Position numbers and translations under genes: made by a program. Below, one piece after another: positions 19,664 through 27,166 of a stretch of DNA of 64,000 nucleotides. The notes under the pieces were generated by a model, which saw nothing but the letters and a program-made list of their open reading frames with translations, did no database searches and was not told the origin of the DNA. How positions within the stretch are numbered: position 1 is the first letter of the stretch; every line of letters begins with the position of its first letter. The DNA lies in contig NZ_JMKS01000003.1 in the NCBI RefSeq assembly GCF_000685865.1, positions 744,001 through 808,000 on the forward strand, given 5' to 3'. Origin of the DNA: Exiguobacterium antarcticum DSM 14480 (GTDB lineage Bacteria > Bacillota > Bacilli > Exiguobacteriales > Exiguobacteriaceae).

Positions 19664-19675
19664 TTGTGCCGATAT
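19649..19675 (+). promoter_or_regulatory. Sigma-D promoter of the accessory flagellar operon
   Basis: TCAA, 15 bases, GCCGATAT: a perfect sigma-D -10 and a 3-of-4 -35 (consensus TAAA-N15-GCCGATAT), ~33 bases before the FliK-like gene's start. It overlaps the comK terminator arm. Confidence 0.75.
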
Positions 19676-19715
19676 ATAATAAGATGAAGAATTTTTTAAG
19701 AAAGGAGGTTCATCG

Positions 19716-21611
19716 ATGAATATCCAGATGAATCCAACGAGTCCGACCCGTTCCGCCCCCACGACCACCTTATCGGAGACAAAAACATACAGCGGGACCG
19801 TCCTTGAAAAGACGGGTCCGAATACGGCCCTCGTCCAAGTCGGTCGCGAGAAGGTCGAGATGACCTTCACCGGCGACGTCCCGGAGGGCACCTTTCAATT
19901 CAAGGTCAAAGGACAGACGACGGAAGGGTATCTGATTGAACAAATCACGGATCAACCGGAAGTCCCGGCAAGCGGACCGCCTAAACCCGATTCGTCTGGT
20001 GTCGATGCGACCTTACTCGACGAACTCCCACCAGAACTGAAACAAGCCGTCGCCCGGCTACTTGCGACAGGTCAACTACCGCAGACGCCGGAAACGGTTG
20101 CTAAGCTCGTTGCTGCCCTGCAGGGGACGTATAAGGACTTGGTCCTCCAGCTCGTGACGCGACCGTCTGACAGTGCCTTACCGGCAGAGGCAGACGTCTT
20201 GATTGCGCAACTACTCGCGACAACCGATTCCTTAGTCGACGTCTTGCCGGAGCGGCAGGCAGTCCTCGACAAACCGACGCTCAGTAATGTCATCGCCCTT
20301 GACGTCGCCCGTGTGACGTTGCCGACACGTACCCAGATTGACCAGGCAACACCTGTTGCCTTAAGACAAATCGCAAATCACGTACCGGCAGATCTGCAAC
20401 CGGACATCATCGCCCGGATCGATCGGGGCGAACTGACGCAGGTCCGGGAGCAATTGCGCCCGTATTTCCCGAGTGAACGACCGGTACTCGCGGAACGACC
20501 GGCACCAAGCAAACTCGATCAGTTGACCGCTGTCATCGCACAAGCGCAACAACCGAGCACCGAGAAAGTCGCTCCGCTCGCCACACCCGTACGGTCGAAC
20601 TTGACCGTCATCGCCGAAGTGACACCACGCCTCGCCGAAGTGACGAATGACTTCCGGAGCCAGCAGCGGACGATTGTCTCGCAACTCCGGCAAATCGAAC
20701 CACTTGTCGAGGAACGACCGTTGCAGATGGCACAAGTCATCGAAAGTACAGCGAACCGCCTGCGTCAGACGTTCCAGCAGACGGACGCGATGTTACATAC
20801 GAGCATGCGTGATGAAAAACAATTGATACAACTGTTATCGAAACTCGAACGGGGAACCGAACTGGCGTTTCTCGGACGTGGCGCAGAAGCAAAGGCCGTC
20901 GTCCAGGACGTCCGTCAAGCACTCGAAGCCTTCCGCTTCGCTCCGACCAATGTCCGGACAGCCTATTTGCCAGAATTGAACACGATGCCGCGTCCTGTCG
21001 TCACGAATACGACTCCGGCGCCAACTCAAGCACCAACACCACAACGCCCGATCCCGTACGAGCCGGGACAAAACAGTCCCCGTGTCTTACAGGAGACGGT
21101 CCAAAAAACGCTTCAACTGCAGACGGCTGAATTAAAACTGGCAACGCCTGCAGCAAATCCGGAAGCGGCGAAACTGCAGACGTTCCTGACGACGCAGCAA
21201 CAGGTCAATAAACCGGACAACAACCAGCAACTCCAACAAATCTTGCTTGCCCTGCCTGTCCAACTCGTCGAAGGAACGGCTGGACTGCACGTCCACTTAC
21301 AAAACAAACGACCGGACGAAGTGATCGACTGGGAAAACAATACGTTGTATGTTCAGCTCGAGACCCCACGTCTCGGTGATATCGGCGTCCGCGTCGAGAC
21401 GGTCAACCGGAAGATGCAGATTACGATTGAAAATGATTTCCCGTTACTGGAACGATTAGCGACGCCGTTTCTCGAACGGACGACCGATGCCTTACAATCG
21501 ACCGGTTATCAGGACGTCCGAATCCGCTTCGATTCCTTTACGAAAGACCAGACGACACCAGAAACCGTCAAACCGGATGAAAAACCGACCGGCTACGATT
21601 ACCGGATTTAA
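19716..21611 (+). CDS. FliK-like hook-length control domain protein (YlqG-like)
   Basis: 631 aa, rich in Pro, Gln and Thr, with a long low-complexity middle (PTQAPTPQRPIPYEPGQ). Residues ~520-615 resemble the conserved C-terminal domain of FliK (LYVQLETPRLGDIGVRVETV ... MQITIENDFPLLERLATPF). That domain in FliK contacts FlhB to switch export specificity. The N-terminal ~70 residues form a small beta-rich unit (GTVLEKTGPNTALVQVGREKV). The next gene encodes an FlhB C-terminal-domain-like protein, the same pair as ylqG-ylqH in B. subtilis. AAAGGAGG precedes the ATG. It is probably not the main fliK, which would sit in the large fla/che operon elsewhere. Confidence 0.72.
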   Translation: MNIQMNPTSPTRSAPTTTLSETKTYSGTVLEKTGPNTALVQVGREKVEMTFTGDVPEGTFQFKVKGQTTEGYLIEQITDQPEVPASGPPKPDSSGVDATLLDELPPELKQAVARLLATGQLPQTPETVAKLVAALQGTYKDLVLQLVTRPSDSALPAEADVLIAQLLATTDSLVDVLPERQAVLDKPTLSNVIALDVARVTLPTRTQIDQATPVALRQIANHVPADLQPDIIARIDRGELTQVREQLRPYFPSERPVLAERPAPSKLDQLTAVIAQAQQPSTEKVAPLATPVRSNLTVIAEVTPRLAEVTNDFRSQQRTIVSQLRQIEPLVEERPLQMAQVIESTANRLRQTFQQTDAMLHTSMRDEKQLIQLLSKLERGTELAFLGRGAEAKAVVQDVRQALEAFRFAPTNVRTAYLPELNTMPRPVVTNTTPAPTQAPTPQRPIPYEPGQNSPRVLQETVQKTLQLQTAELKLATPAANPEAAKLQTFLTTQQQVNKPDNNQQLQQILLALPVQLVEGTAGLHVHLQNKRPDEVIDWENNTLYVQLETPRLGDIGVRVETVNRKMQITIENDFPLLERLATPFLERTTDALQSTGYQDVRIRFDSFTKDQTTPETVKPDEKPTGYDYRI

Positions 21612-21620
21612 GGAGGAGCC

Positions 21621-21911
21621 ATGTATCAGAAAATTGATTTAAAACACCGAAAATCAGCGGCCGTCCTCCGGTACGATGAGGCGTCCGGCAATGCACCGAT
21701 CGTCGTCGCCCGGGCAACCGGTGCCGCAGCGGATCGGATCCTACAGGAAGCCCGCGCAAGCGGCGTCGCGATCGAACAGGATACCTCGCTGCTCGGGCAC
21801 CTGCTCGACCTCGATCTCGGCACGGCGATTCCACCGCAATTCTATGACGTGATGGCGGAACTGTTACTGTTGATTGAAGAACTGGATCACGCGAAAGGAC
21901 GGGACGTATGA
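21621..21911 (+). CDS. FlhB C-terminal-domain-like protein (YlqH-like)
   Basis: 96 aa. It resembles only the cytoplasmic export-switch domain of FlhB: KSAAVLRYDE, APIVVARATG, a helix with RILQEARASGVAIEQD, then LLGHLLDLDLGTAIP. Full FlhB cleaves itself at NPTH; that tetrapeptide is missing here, so the protein starts roughly at the post-cleavage domain. Pairing with the preceding FliK-like gene mirrors FliK-FlhB contact. Its role is unproven. The ribosome site is AGGAGG, and the last 4 bases overlap the next gene. Confidence 0.8.
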   Translation: MYQKIDLKHRKSAAVLRYDEASGNAPIVVARATGAAADRILQEARASGVAIEQDTSLLGHLLDLDLGTAIPPQFYDVMAELLLLIEELDHAKGRDV

Positions 21912-22300
21912 CAGAACAAGAATTGTATCAGATGACACCCCAGCAATTGACGGAGACGATGTTAAAAGGTCTTGTCTTCCAATACGAACAAACGATATTC
22001 GCCCGTGACGAACGACGGTTTGACGCCGTTAACACCCGTCTGCAAAAAGCCTACCAACTGCTTGAAAAACTACAAGCGGGCTTACACGACGACGGCGGCA
22101 TCATCACGGCACAACTCGATCAACTCTATTATTACTTAGCCGAACAGACGTTACAGGCATACATCGAGCCGACGTGCTTGGAAGAACTGTTACAATTGAC
22201 GGAAGAATTGTTGATCACCTGGCAAGCCGCCAGTCTAAAGAAAGACCGTCCCCTTGTCCGGGCGGCACACCACGAGCGTTACGAAGGGATGGACTATTAA
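21908..22300 (+). CDS. FliS-like flagellin chaperone paralogue
   Basis: 130 aa, all-helical. It follows the FliS pattern: MTPQQLTETMLKGLVFQYEQ (FliS: P-x-x-L-x-x-x-LY-x-G-x-x-x), then a helix with RLQKAYQLLEKL, then QLDQLYYYLAEQTLQA, and the C-terminal ITWQAA (FliS: ETW-x-x-A). It lacks the N-terminal ANPYATYQ cap of the standard FliS at 26783-27154. It directly abuts the second flagellin gene (stop at 22298-22300, next ATG at 22301). A dedicated secretion chaperone for that flagellin is therefore the likely role. Confidence 0.72.
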   Translation: MTEQELYQMTPQQLTETMLKGLVFQYEQTIFARDERRFDAVNTRLQKAYQLLEKLQAGLHDDGGIITAQLDQLYYYLAEQTLQAYIEPTCLEELLQLTEELLITWQAASLKKDRPLVRAAHHERYEGMDY

Positions 22301-23194
22301 ATGCGGATTTCAAATAATGTACAGGCCTTAAAAGCCTATCGAAACTTAAGTGCCAATCAGATGAACGTCAAGACGACGATGGATAAACTGTCGAGCGGTC
22401 AAAAAATCAACCGCGGCGCCGATGACGCGGCGGGTCTCGCGATTTCCGAAAAGATGCGGAACCGTCTCAAAGCACTCGATAAAGCGGAACAAAACGTTCT
22501 CGACGGCATCTCGATGGTCCAGACGGTCGAAGGTGGACTCAGTGAGACGCATAACCTGTTACAACGGATGCGCGAACTCGCCGTCCAGGCTGGTAACGGA
22601 ACGCTTGCGACCGAAGACCGGACCGCAATCCAGGAAGAAATCAATCAGCTGACGAATGAAGTCTCGCGGATTGCCGAAACGACGCAGTTTAACGGAAAAA
22701 AATTACTGACGGGTGGCTTTAGTAAAGAAAGCAATGCCCTCTTCATTCAAACAAATGCCGGTGCCAACGAAGGAATCTCAGTAAAAATCGGTGATATGCG
22801 TGCTAGAAATATCGGAATCAGCACTAACACTAAACCAAACGCTACTGCTCAGTCACTTGATTTCCCAACAATCAAAACAAAACCAGAGTACGCACTCAGC
22901 GTCATGACGAGCAGCAACGCCGATGAAGCTATCAGCCGTTATACAAAAGCCATCGATACGATTTCCCAACAACGGGCAAAACTCGGAGCGATCCAAAACC
23001 GGTTCGAAGCAACATCGTCCGTCCTCAGTGTCAGTAAAGAAAACCTGACGGCATCCGAGTCACGTATTCGTGATACCGATATGGCGCGTGAGATGATGGA
23101 GTATGCGAAGTACAACATCCTCAATCAATCGGGCATGGCGATGATCGCCCAAGCAAACGCCTTACCGCAAGGCGTCTTACAACTACTCAACTAA
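22301..23194 (+). CDS. Second flagellin
   Basis: 297 aa. The D0/D1 ends are fully conserved: N-terminal MRISNNVQALKAYRNLS ... LSSGQKINRGADDAAGLAIS, and C-terminal ESRIRDTDMAREMMEYAKYNIL ... ALPQGVLQLLN. The variable centre (residues ~150-205) is short. It differs clearly from hag at 29.6-30.5 kb (for example it ends LLN, not LLR, and starts MRISNN, not MIINHN). It is the fourth gene of a sigma-D-promoted operon with FliK-, FlhB- and FliS-like genes. It may form a minor filament segment, a second filament type or a condition-specific filament. Confidence 0.93.
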   Translation: MRISNNVQALKAYRNLSANQMNVKTTMDKLSSGQKINRGADDAAGLAISEKMRNRLKALDKAEQNVLDGISMVQTVEGGLSETHNLLQRMRELAVQAGNGTLATEDRTAIQEEINQLTNEVSRIAETTQFNGKKLLTGGFSKESNALFIQTNAGANEGISVKIGDMRARNIGISTNTKPNATAQSLDFPTIKTKPEYALSVMTSSNADEAISRYTKAIDTISQQRAKLGAIQNRFEATSSVLSVSKENLTASESRIRDTDMAREMMEYAKYNILNQSGMAMIAQANALPQGVLQLLN

Positions 23195-23212
23195 TCAAAG
23201 GAGGAATCACCG

Positions 23213-23653
23213 ATGGACATCCGGCGCATCCAAGAAACAAGCCGCCTGCAGACACCGAAGACCGGACCGCGTGAAGTCGAAGCGTCGACGACGTTTTCGG
23301 CCTTGATGCAAGATAAGCGTGAACATAAAGGCTACGAACGCCTCCAACAGAAATTGATGCTCGTCGAAGAGCATGGTCAGTTGCTTGCAGAAAGCCAGAC
23401 GATTGAACATCTCGAAGCCTATAAAGAAAAAATCAAGGACTTCCTAAAAGATGCCCTCGATCAGTCGCAACAACTTGAAGAAAAACGTGGCTTCAACCGC
23501 CGTGGCCGAACGAAGATCTACAAGGTCGTCGAACAAGTCGATGCGAAGTTACTGCAGTTGACCGACAACGTCATTTCCGGCGAATCACGCCGACTGGAGA
23601 TTCTCGACCAAATCGGCGAAATCAAAGGAATGCTCGTCAACGTTTTTGTCTAA
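23213..23653 (+). CDS. YaaR family protein (DUF327)
   Basis: 146 aa. It matches the YaaR pattern: FSALMQDKREHKGYERLQ near residue 30, IEHLEAYKEKIKDFLKDAL near 65, and the hallmark EEKRGFNRRGRTKIYKVV near 90, ending GEIKGMLVNVFV. Function is unknown, but its place in a flagellar operon hints at a motility role. AAAGGAGG lies upstream. Confidence 0.88.
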   Translation: MDIRRIQETSRLQTPKTGPREVEASTTFSALMQDKREHKGYERLQQKLMLVEEHGQLLAESQTIEHLEAYKEKIKDFLKDALDQSQQLEEKRGFNRRGRTKIYKVVEQVDAKLLQLTDNVISGESRRLEILDQIGEIKGMLVNVFV

Positions 23654-23676
23654 ATTCATCTTGAGGAGCCAGTCCG

Positions 23677-24345
23677 ATGCCTGACCTGTATATGAAAAAA
23701 TGCCGTTGCCCCTACTGTCTCAAAGAAACGGCGACGAAACGTGTCTTGAGCCGGCATATCCGCGTTGATAAAACGGATCGTGACGGGATGATCCATTATA
23801 AAGGATCAAACGTCTATTACTATGAGCCGGTTCAGTGTACCCACTGCCGGTTCTTGTTTCACGATACGTTCGGCAAACTGACGACGGACGTCCGCGAGAC
23901 AATCGCGACGACCATCTTACCATCGTTACCCGTCCTACCGTTTGCCTCGACGGAACGGACAGCGGATCAAGCACTCCAACTCTATAAACTGTGCCTCTAT
24001 ACGGCGCAAATCACCCGACAAAAGGATGCCATTCAGGCGATGCTCGGCGTGCGGATCGCCTGGCTCTATCGTTTGCTCGAGAACCGGGAACAAGAGTTGC
24101 TTTGGACGGAACGGACGGTCTTGAAATATGAAGCGTTATACGCAGCTTATTTGGATCCGATTCAAGCCGGTATTCCAGAAGAAACGCTTTTACTCCGTCT
24201 TGCTGATTTGTATGCCGTGCTCGATCGAACAGCTGATGCCCGCAAATGGTACAGTGTTATCTTCCAAAGTACAGATGTCTCGGAACGGATTAAAAAAGAG
24301 GCCCGTGAGCACTGGGAACTGTACCGGGAACAACACGATCTTTAA
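23677..24345 (+). CDS. DUF2225 zinc-ribbon/TPR-like protein
   Basis: 222 aa. The N-terminus has paired metal-ligand motifs CRCPYC and, ~50 residues later, CTHC. The rest is helical and TPR-like (QALQLYKLCLYTAQIT, LLLRLADLYAVLDRTADARKWY). This is the DUF2225 architecture, often cytoplasmic and of unknown function. It is the last gene of the accessory flagellar operon and is followed by a strong terminator. Its ribosome site is GAGGAG. Confidence 0.82.
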   Translation: MPDLYMKKCRCPYCLKETATKRVLSRHIRVDKTDRDGMIHYKGSNVYYYEPVQCTHCRFLFHDTFGKLTTDVRETIATTILPSLPVLPFASTERTADQALQLYKLCLYTAQITRQKDAIQAMLGVRIAWLYRLLENREQELLWTERTVLKYEALYAAYLDPIQAGIPEETLLLRLADLYAVLDRTADARKWYSVIFQSTDVSERIKKEAREHWELYREQHDL

Positions 24346-24391
24346 CCCTGTTCGTCTGCGATATGTTAGACGAAACAGGGTTTTTCTCTCT
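24344..24391 (+). terminator. Terminator of the accessory flagellar operon
   Basis: AACCCTGTTCGTCT and AGACGAAACAGGGTT arms around a 10-base loop, followed by TTTCTC. Confidence 0.85.
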
Positions 24392-24440
24392 TGTTGACGA
24401 AATTCATACCTATACAGACTTCGAGAAAGGAGGCGAACAC

Positions 24441-26192
24441 ATGACGAATCCATACGCAATCAGTCTTTATTTACTTCTGACCTATCTGATTCTAGCATTG
24501 ACGTTTGACCAGACATGGACCTCTGCCATCGCCGGCAGCATCACCTTGATCGGCTTAAGTGTCTGTGCCTGGTCAGCGTTTGTTCACTTTTTAAGACGAC
24601 CGAATCACCCGTACCGAAGAATCGGTCAGGCGATTGTTTTGTTTTGGCTCGGCATCATTCTCAACGTTATCTTGGCACTGTTACCAAGCCGCTTCCATCC
24701 TGTCTGGTCGGATGCACTGGCAAACGTGACGCTGACGCTGTTCTTACTCTTGACCGCTCTGACACTGGTCCGATTGATCGATTGGTCGTCATTCCGCCAA
24801 AACCGCTTGCTTTATCTCGATGGCTTTATTTTATTCGGCATGTCGTTCGTCTTCGGTTATATGATGATTTTACAGTACGTCCCTGACTTTGCCCGGACTA
24901 CCGTCGAACTGATTGCGATGACAATCTACGCACTTTGTTTCATGGCACTGATCTTATTTTTCCTGATTCTCTATACGACCGGCTTACGCGGTGCACCGCA
25001 ACACCGGATTCTGATTCAGGCCGTCTCCTTATTTTGTTTCACGAATTTCGGCTACTATACGTTTCTGATTCGTGATCAACTCGACATCGCGGCGTTTTTT
25101 TTACCGCTTTATCCGCTCAGCTTGTTTGGGCTGATTCGCTATTTCCGACAAGTCCCCCCATCGATTACACATACGTACACCCTGTCACGACCGTATTTAC
25201 CGTACGTCAGTCTAGTGCTGTTACTCGTCTGGATCTCATTTTTCCGAGTGCCGAACATCGTCTATGTCTTGGCGATCACACTGCTCTTTTCGTTATTTTT
25301 GATCCGACAATATTTTTCAGAACGCCTCAATCAGCAGTTGCTCGAGGAACATGAAGTCGTCCAGTTAGATCTCGCCAAACGTGTCAAGGAAAAGACCGCA
25401 CTCCTGGAGCTCCGAAAAGAGGAATACCGACGCCTGTTTCTCGATCATCCGGAACCGATTCTGCAGGTCAATCGAATGGGCACCCTCCAGACGATGAATC
25501 CGGCAGCGATTGAGCGATTCGGTCGACACTTACCGGAACGGCTGGCACACCAACTCCGACAAGAAGTCGTGCGTTTAGAGACGAGTCGTAAGTTGCTGTT
25601 ACAAGAGGATACCGTCACGTATGACACGACGTTGATTCCGGTACCAGATCAGGATTACGTCTACGTTCTGTTAGCCGATATCACAGAGACACTCGAACAG
25701 CAACAATGGCTCGAAGGGCTGGGTTATCATGATGTATTGACCCGGTTGCCGAATCGTCGTTATTTCGAAGATTTCCTGCAAGAACGATTGACGCAGATTA
25801 CCTCCGGTTCGTTACTGTTCATTGATCTCGACGGTTTCAAACATATCAACGATTCGTATGGGCATGACGCGGGTGATTATGTCCTGCAGGAGACGGCGAA
25901 TCGCCTCCGGCTCCATCTCCGGCACGACGAGGTCGCGGCCCGGCTTGGCGGTGACGAGTTCATCGTCTTCCTGCCGCGCTCGAAGGCGGATACGATTCTT
26001 TACACCGAAGAACTGATTACTCAGCTGAATCAACCGTTTTGGTTCAATGACAGCGCGATGTCGGTCACACCGTCAATCGGGATTGCCCGCTATCCGGACG
26101 ACGGCGCAACGACCAGTCTGCTCCTGATTCGGGCGGACGAAGCAATGTACAGCGTCAAACAACATGAAAAAAATGCCTATCGGTTTAAATGA
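24441..26192 (+). CDS. Membrane-bound PAS-GGDEF diguanylate cyclase
   Basis: 583 aa from the ATG at 24441 (GAAAGGAGGCGAACAC upstream). About eight hydrophobic segments fill residues ~8-300 and form an integral-membrane sensor. A short coiled coil (LEEHEVVQLDLAKRVKEKTALLELRKE, in part) leads to a PAS-like unit (YRRLFLDHPEPILQVNRMG). The GGDEF domain has an intact active site RLGGDEF near residue 503, so c-di-GMP synthesis is likely. The RxxD inhibitory site is not present at the usual place (RHDE instead). It stands apart from the flagellar operon and ends at a bidirectional terminator. Confidence 0.9.
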   Translation: MTNPYAISLYLLLTYLILALTFDQTWTSAIAGSITLIGLSVCAWSAFVHFLRRPNHPYRRIGQAIVLFWLGIILNVILALLPSRFHPVWSDALANVTLTLFLLLTALTLVRLIDWSSFRQNRLLYLDGFILFGMSFVFGYMMILQYVPDFARTTVELIAMTIYALCFMALILFFLILYTTGLRGAPQHRILIQAVSLFCFTNFGYYTFLIRDQLDIAAFFLPLYPLSLFGLIRYFRQVPPSITHTYTLSRPYLPYVSLVLLLVWISFFRVPNIVYVLAITLLFSLFLIRQYFSERLNQQLLEEHEVVQLDLAKRVKEKTALLELRKEEYRRLFLDHPEPILQVNRMGTLQTMNPAAIERFGRHLPERLAHQLRQEVVRLETSRKLLLQEDTVTYDTTLIPVPDQDYVYVLLADITETLEQQQWLEGLGYHDVLTRLPNRRYFEDFLQERLTQITSGSLLFIDLDGFKHINDSYGHDAGDYVLQETANRLRLHLRHDEVAARLGGDEFIVFLPRSKADTILYTEELITQLNQPFWFNDSAMSVTPSIGIARYPDDGATTSLLLIRADEAMYSVKQHEKNAYRFK

Positions 26193-26225
26193 AAAGGACC
26201 TTCCGCGGTGGAAGGTCCTCTTTCA
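26192..26225. terminator. Bidirectional terminator between convergent genes
   Basis: AAAGGACCTTCC-GCGGT-GGAAGGTCCTCTTT; A and T tracts flank the stem on both sides, serving the plus-strand GGDEF gene and the minus-strand fli operon. Confidence 0.85.
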
Positions 26226-26405
26226 TTACAATGACTCGCGTCGATATTTTTCTTCTTCATACGCATCCGGTAAATCGGAAATCGGGCGTTCGGCTTCTTC
26301 CCAGGATTCCGACTCGACATCCGGTTCGATGAACTGATCGTACGAGCCGTCAGATCGATAAAATGGTTTGACGACTTTTCGTTTTTTGTCTTCACGTTTT
26401 GTCAC
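26226..26405 (-). CDS. Small acidic protein of the fli operon, hypothetical
   Basis: 59 aa starting at a GTG at 26405 with GGGAGGGATC upstream. The sequence has a basic start (TKREDKKRKVVKPFYRSDG) and an acidic second half (PDVESESWEEAERPISD), ending YRRESL. It lies 27 bases after fliT in the same direction and just before the operon terminator. It is therefore the last gene of flaG-fliD-fliS-fliT. I do not recognise a family. Confidence 0.6.
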   Translation of the reverse strand: MTKREDKKRKVVKPFYRSDGSYDQFIEPDVESESWEEAERPISDLPDAYEEEKYRRESL

Positions 26406-26432
26406 GCGAGATCCCTCCCTAGGTCTAGAAAG

Positions 26433-26786
26433 TTACTGACGAGAATCAAAATACGGTGAAAAACTACCTTCGACTTCTTCGTACGGATCGATATACGATT
26501 TCCGACTTGTTTTCGTCTGACGGAGTTGACTGATTTGTACCCCTAATTTAGCGGTTTCTGACGATAATTTCAAGTCGATTTTTTGACTGTCGGCGACAAG
26601 CTCTTGAATGACGGCTTGATTGGCACCGGCAAGTAAGTTCGAATGAGCGGCGATGAACGCTTCCCGTTCGTTCAACAAGTTCTGGATTTTCAGCAACCAC
26701 TCGTCATAGACGTCTTCTTCCGGCGTCTGCTCAAGCAACTCCATCAAGTGTTTCGTCTTCAGACGGAGCGGATCGAGCGGACTCAT
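26433..26786 (-). CDS. fliT: FliT-like flagellar chaperone
   Basis: 117 aa from the ATG at 26786, which overlaps the fliS stop in ATGA; a longer in-frame ATG at 26819 lies inside fliS. The protein is all-helical (LRLKTKHLMELLEQ, WLLKIQNLLNEREAFIAAH, KLSSETAKLGVQISQLRQ) and ends in a basic and Tyr/Phe-rich tail. FliT proteins chaperone the cap protein FliD. Sequence conservation in this family is low, so the call depends mostly on gene order fliD-fliS-fliT. Confidence 0.78.
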   Translation of the reverse strand: MSPLDPLRLKTKHLMELLEQTPEEDVYDEWLLKIQNLLNEREAFIAAHSNLLAGANQAVIQELVADSQKIDLKLSSETAKLGVQISQLRQTKTSRKSYIDPYEEVEGSFSPYFDSRQ

Positions 26787-27154
26787 CGTTGACGTGCGAG
26801 CTTCATCGCTTCTTTCCATGTCTCACGAAACTCTTCAGCAAAACCAATCACTTCATCGATCGCCACAACATCATTTTTGACATTGGCGTCAATTAAGCGA
26901 TCTTGCATATAGTCATACAAATTATTTAAATCTTTTGATAAGGCAATCGACTGGTTGAGCGTCAGTTGGAGTTCAAGAATAATTGCCTGCGCTTTTTGGA
27001 TATTCGTATTTTTTTGTTCAATCAAGCCTTGTTCAATCGACCGTTTCGAAAGCATCGCAAACTTGATCAGTCCTTCATACAGCATCAACGTTAGGTCTTG
27101 TGGTAAAGCAGTTGTAACCGAGTTCGTTTGGTACGTTGCATAGGGGTTCGCCAT
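26783..27154 (-). CDS. fliS: Flagellin export chaperone FliS
   Basis: 123 aa with the canonical NPYATYQTNSV N-terminus, LTLMLYEGLIKF, NLYDYMQDRLIDAN and the C-terminal ETWKEAM. FliS binds the flagellin C-terminus and prevents polymerisation before export. In B. subtilis, FliS also helps FliW sense secretion of Hag. A coupled ATGA overlap links it to fliT. AGGAGG is upstream. Confidence 0.96.
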   Translation of the reverse strand: MANPYATYQTNSVTTALPQDLTLMLYEGLIKFAMLSKRSIEQGLIEQKNTNIQKAQAIILELQLTLNQSIALSKDLNNLYDYMQDRLIDANVKNDVVAIDEVIGFAEEFRETWKEAMKLARQR

Positions 27155-27166
27155 CTGAAGTCCTCC

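Noticed and set aside
22826-22890. Possible foreign or hypervariable segment in the centre of the second flagellin, where codon use is more AT-rich
   Set aside because: Central domains of flagellins are normally variable in sequence and composition; the same drift is seen in hag, so this does not require recent transfer.
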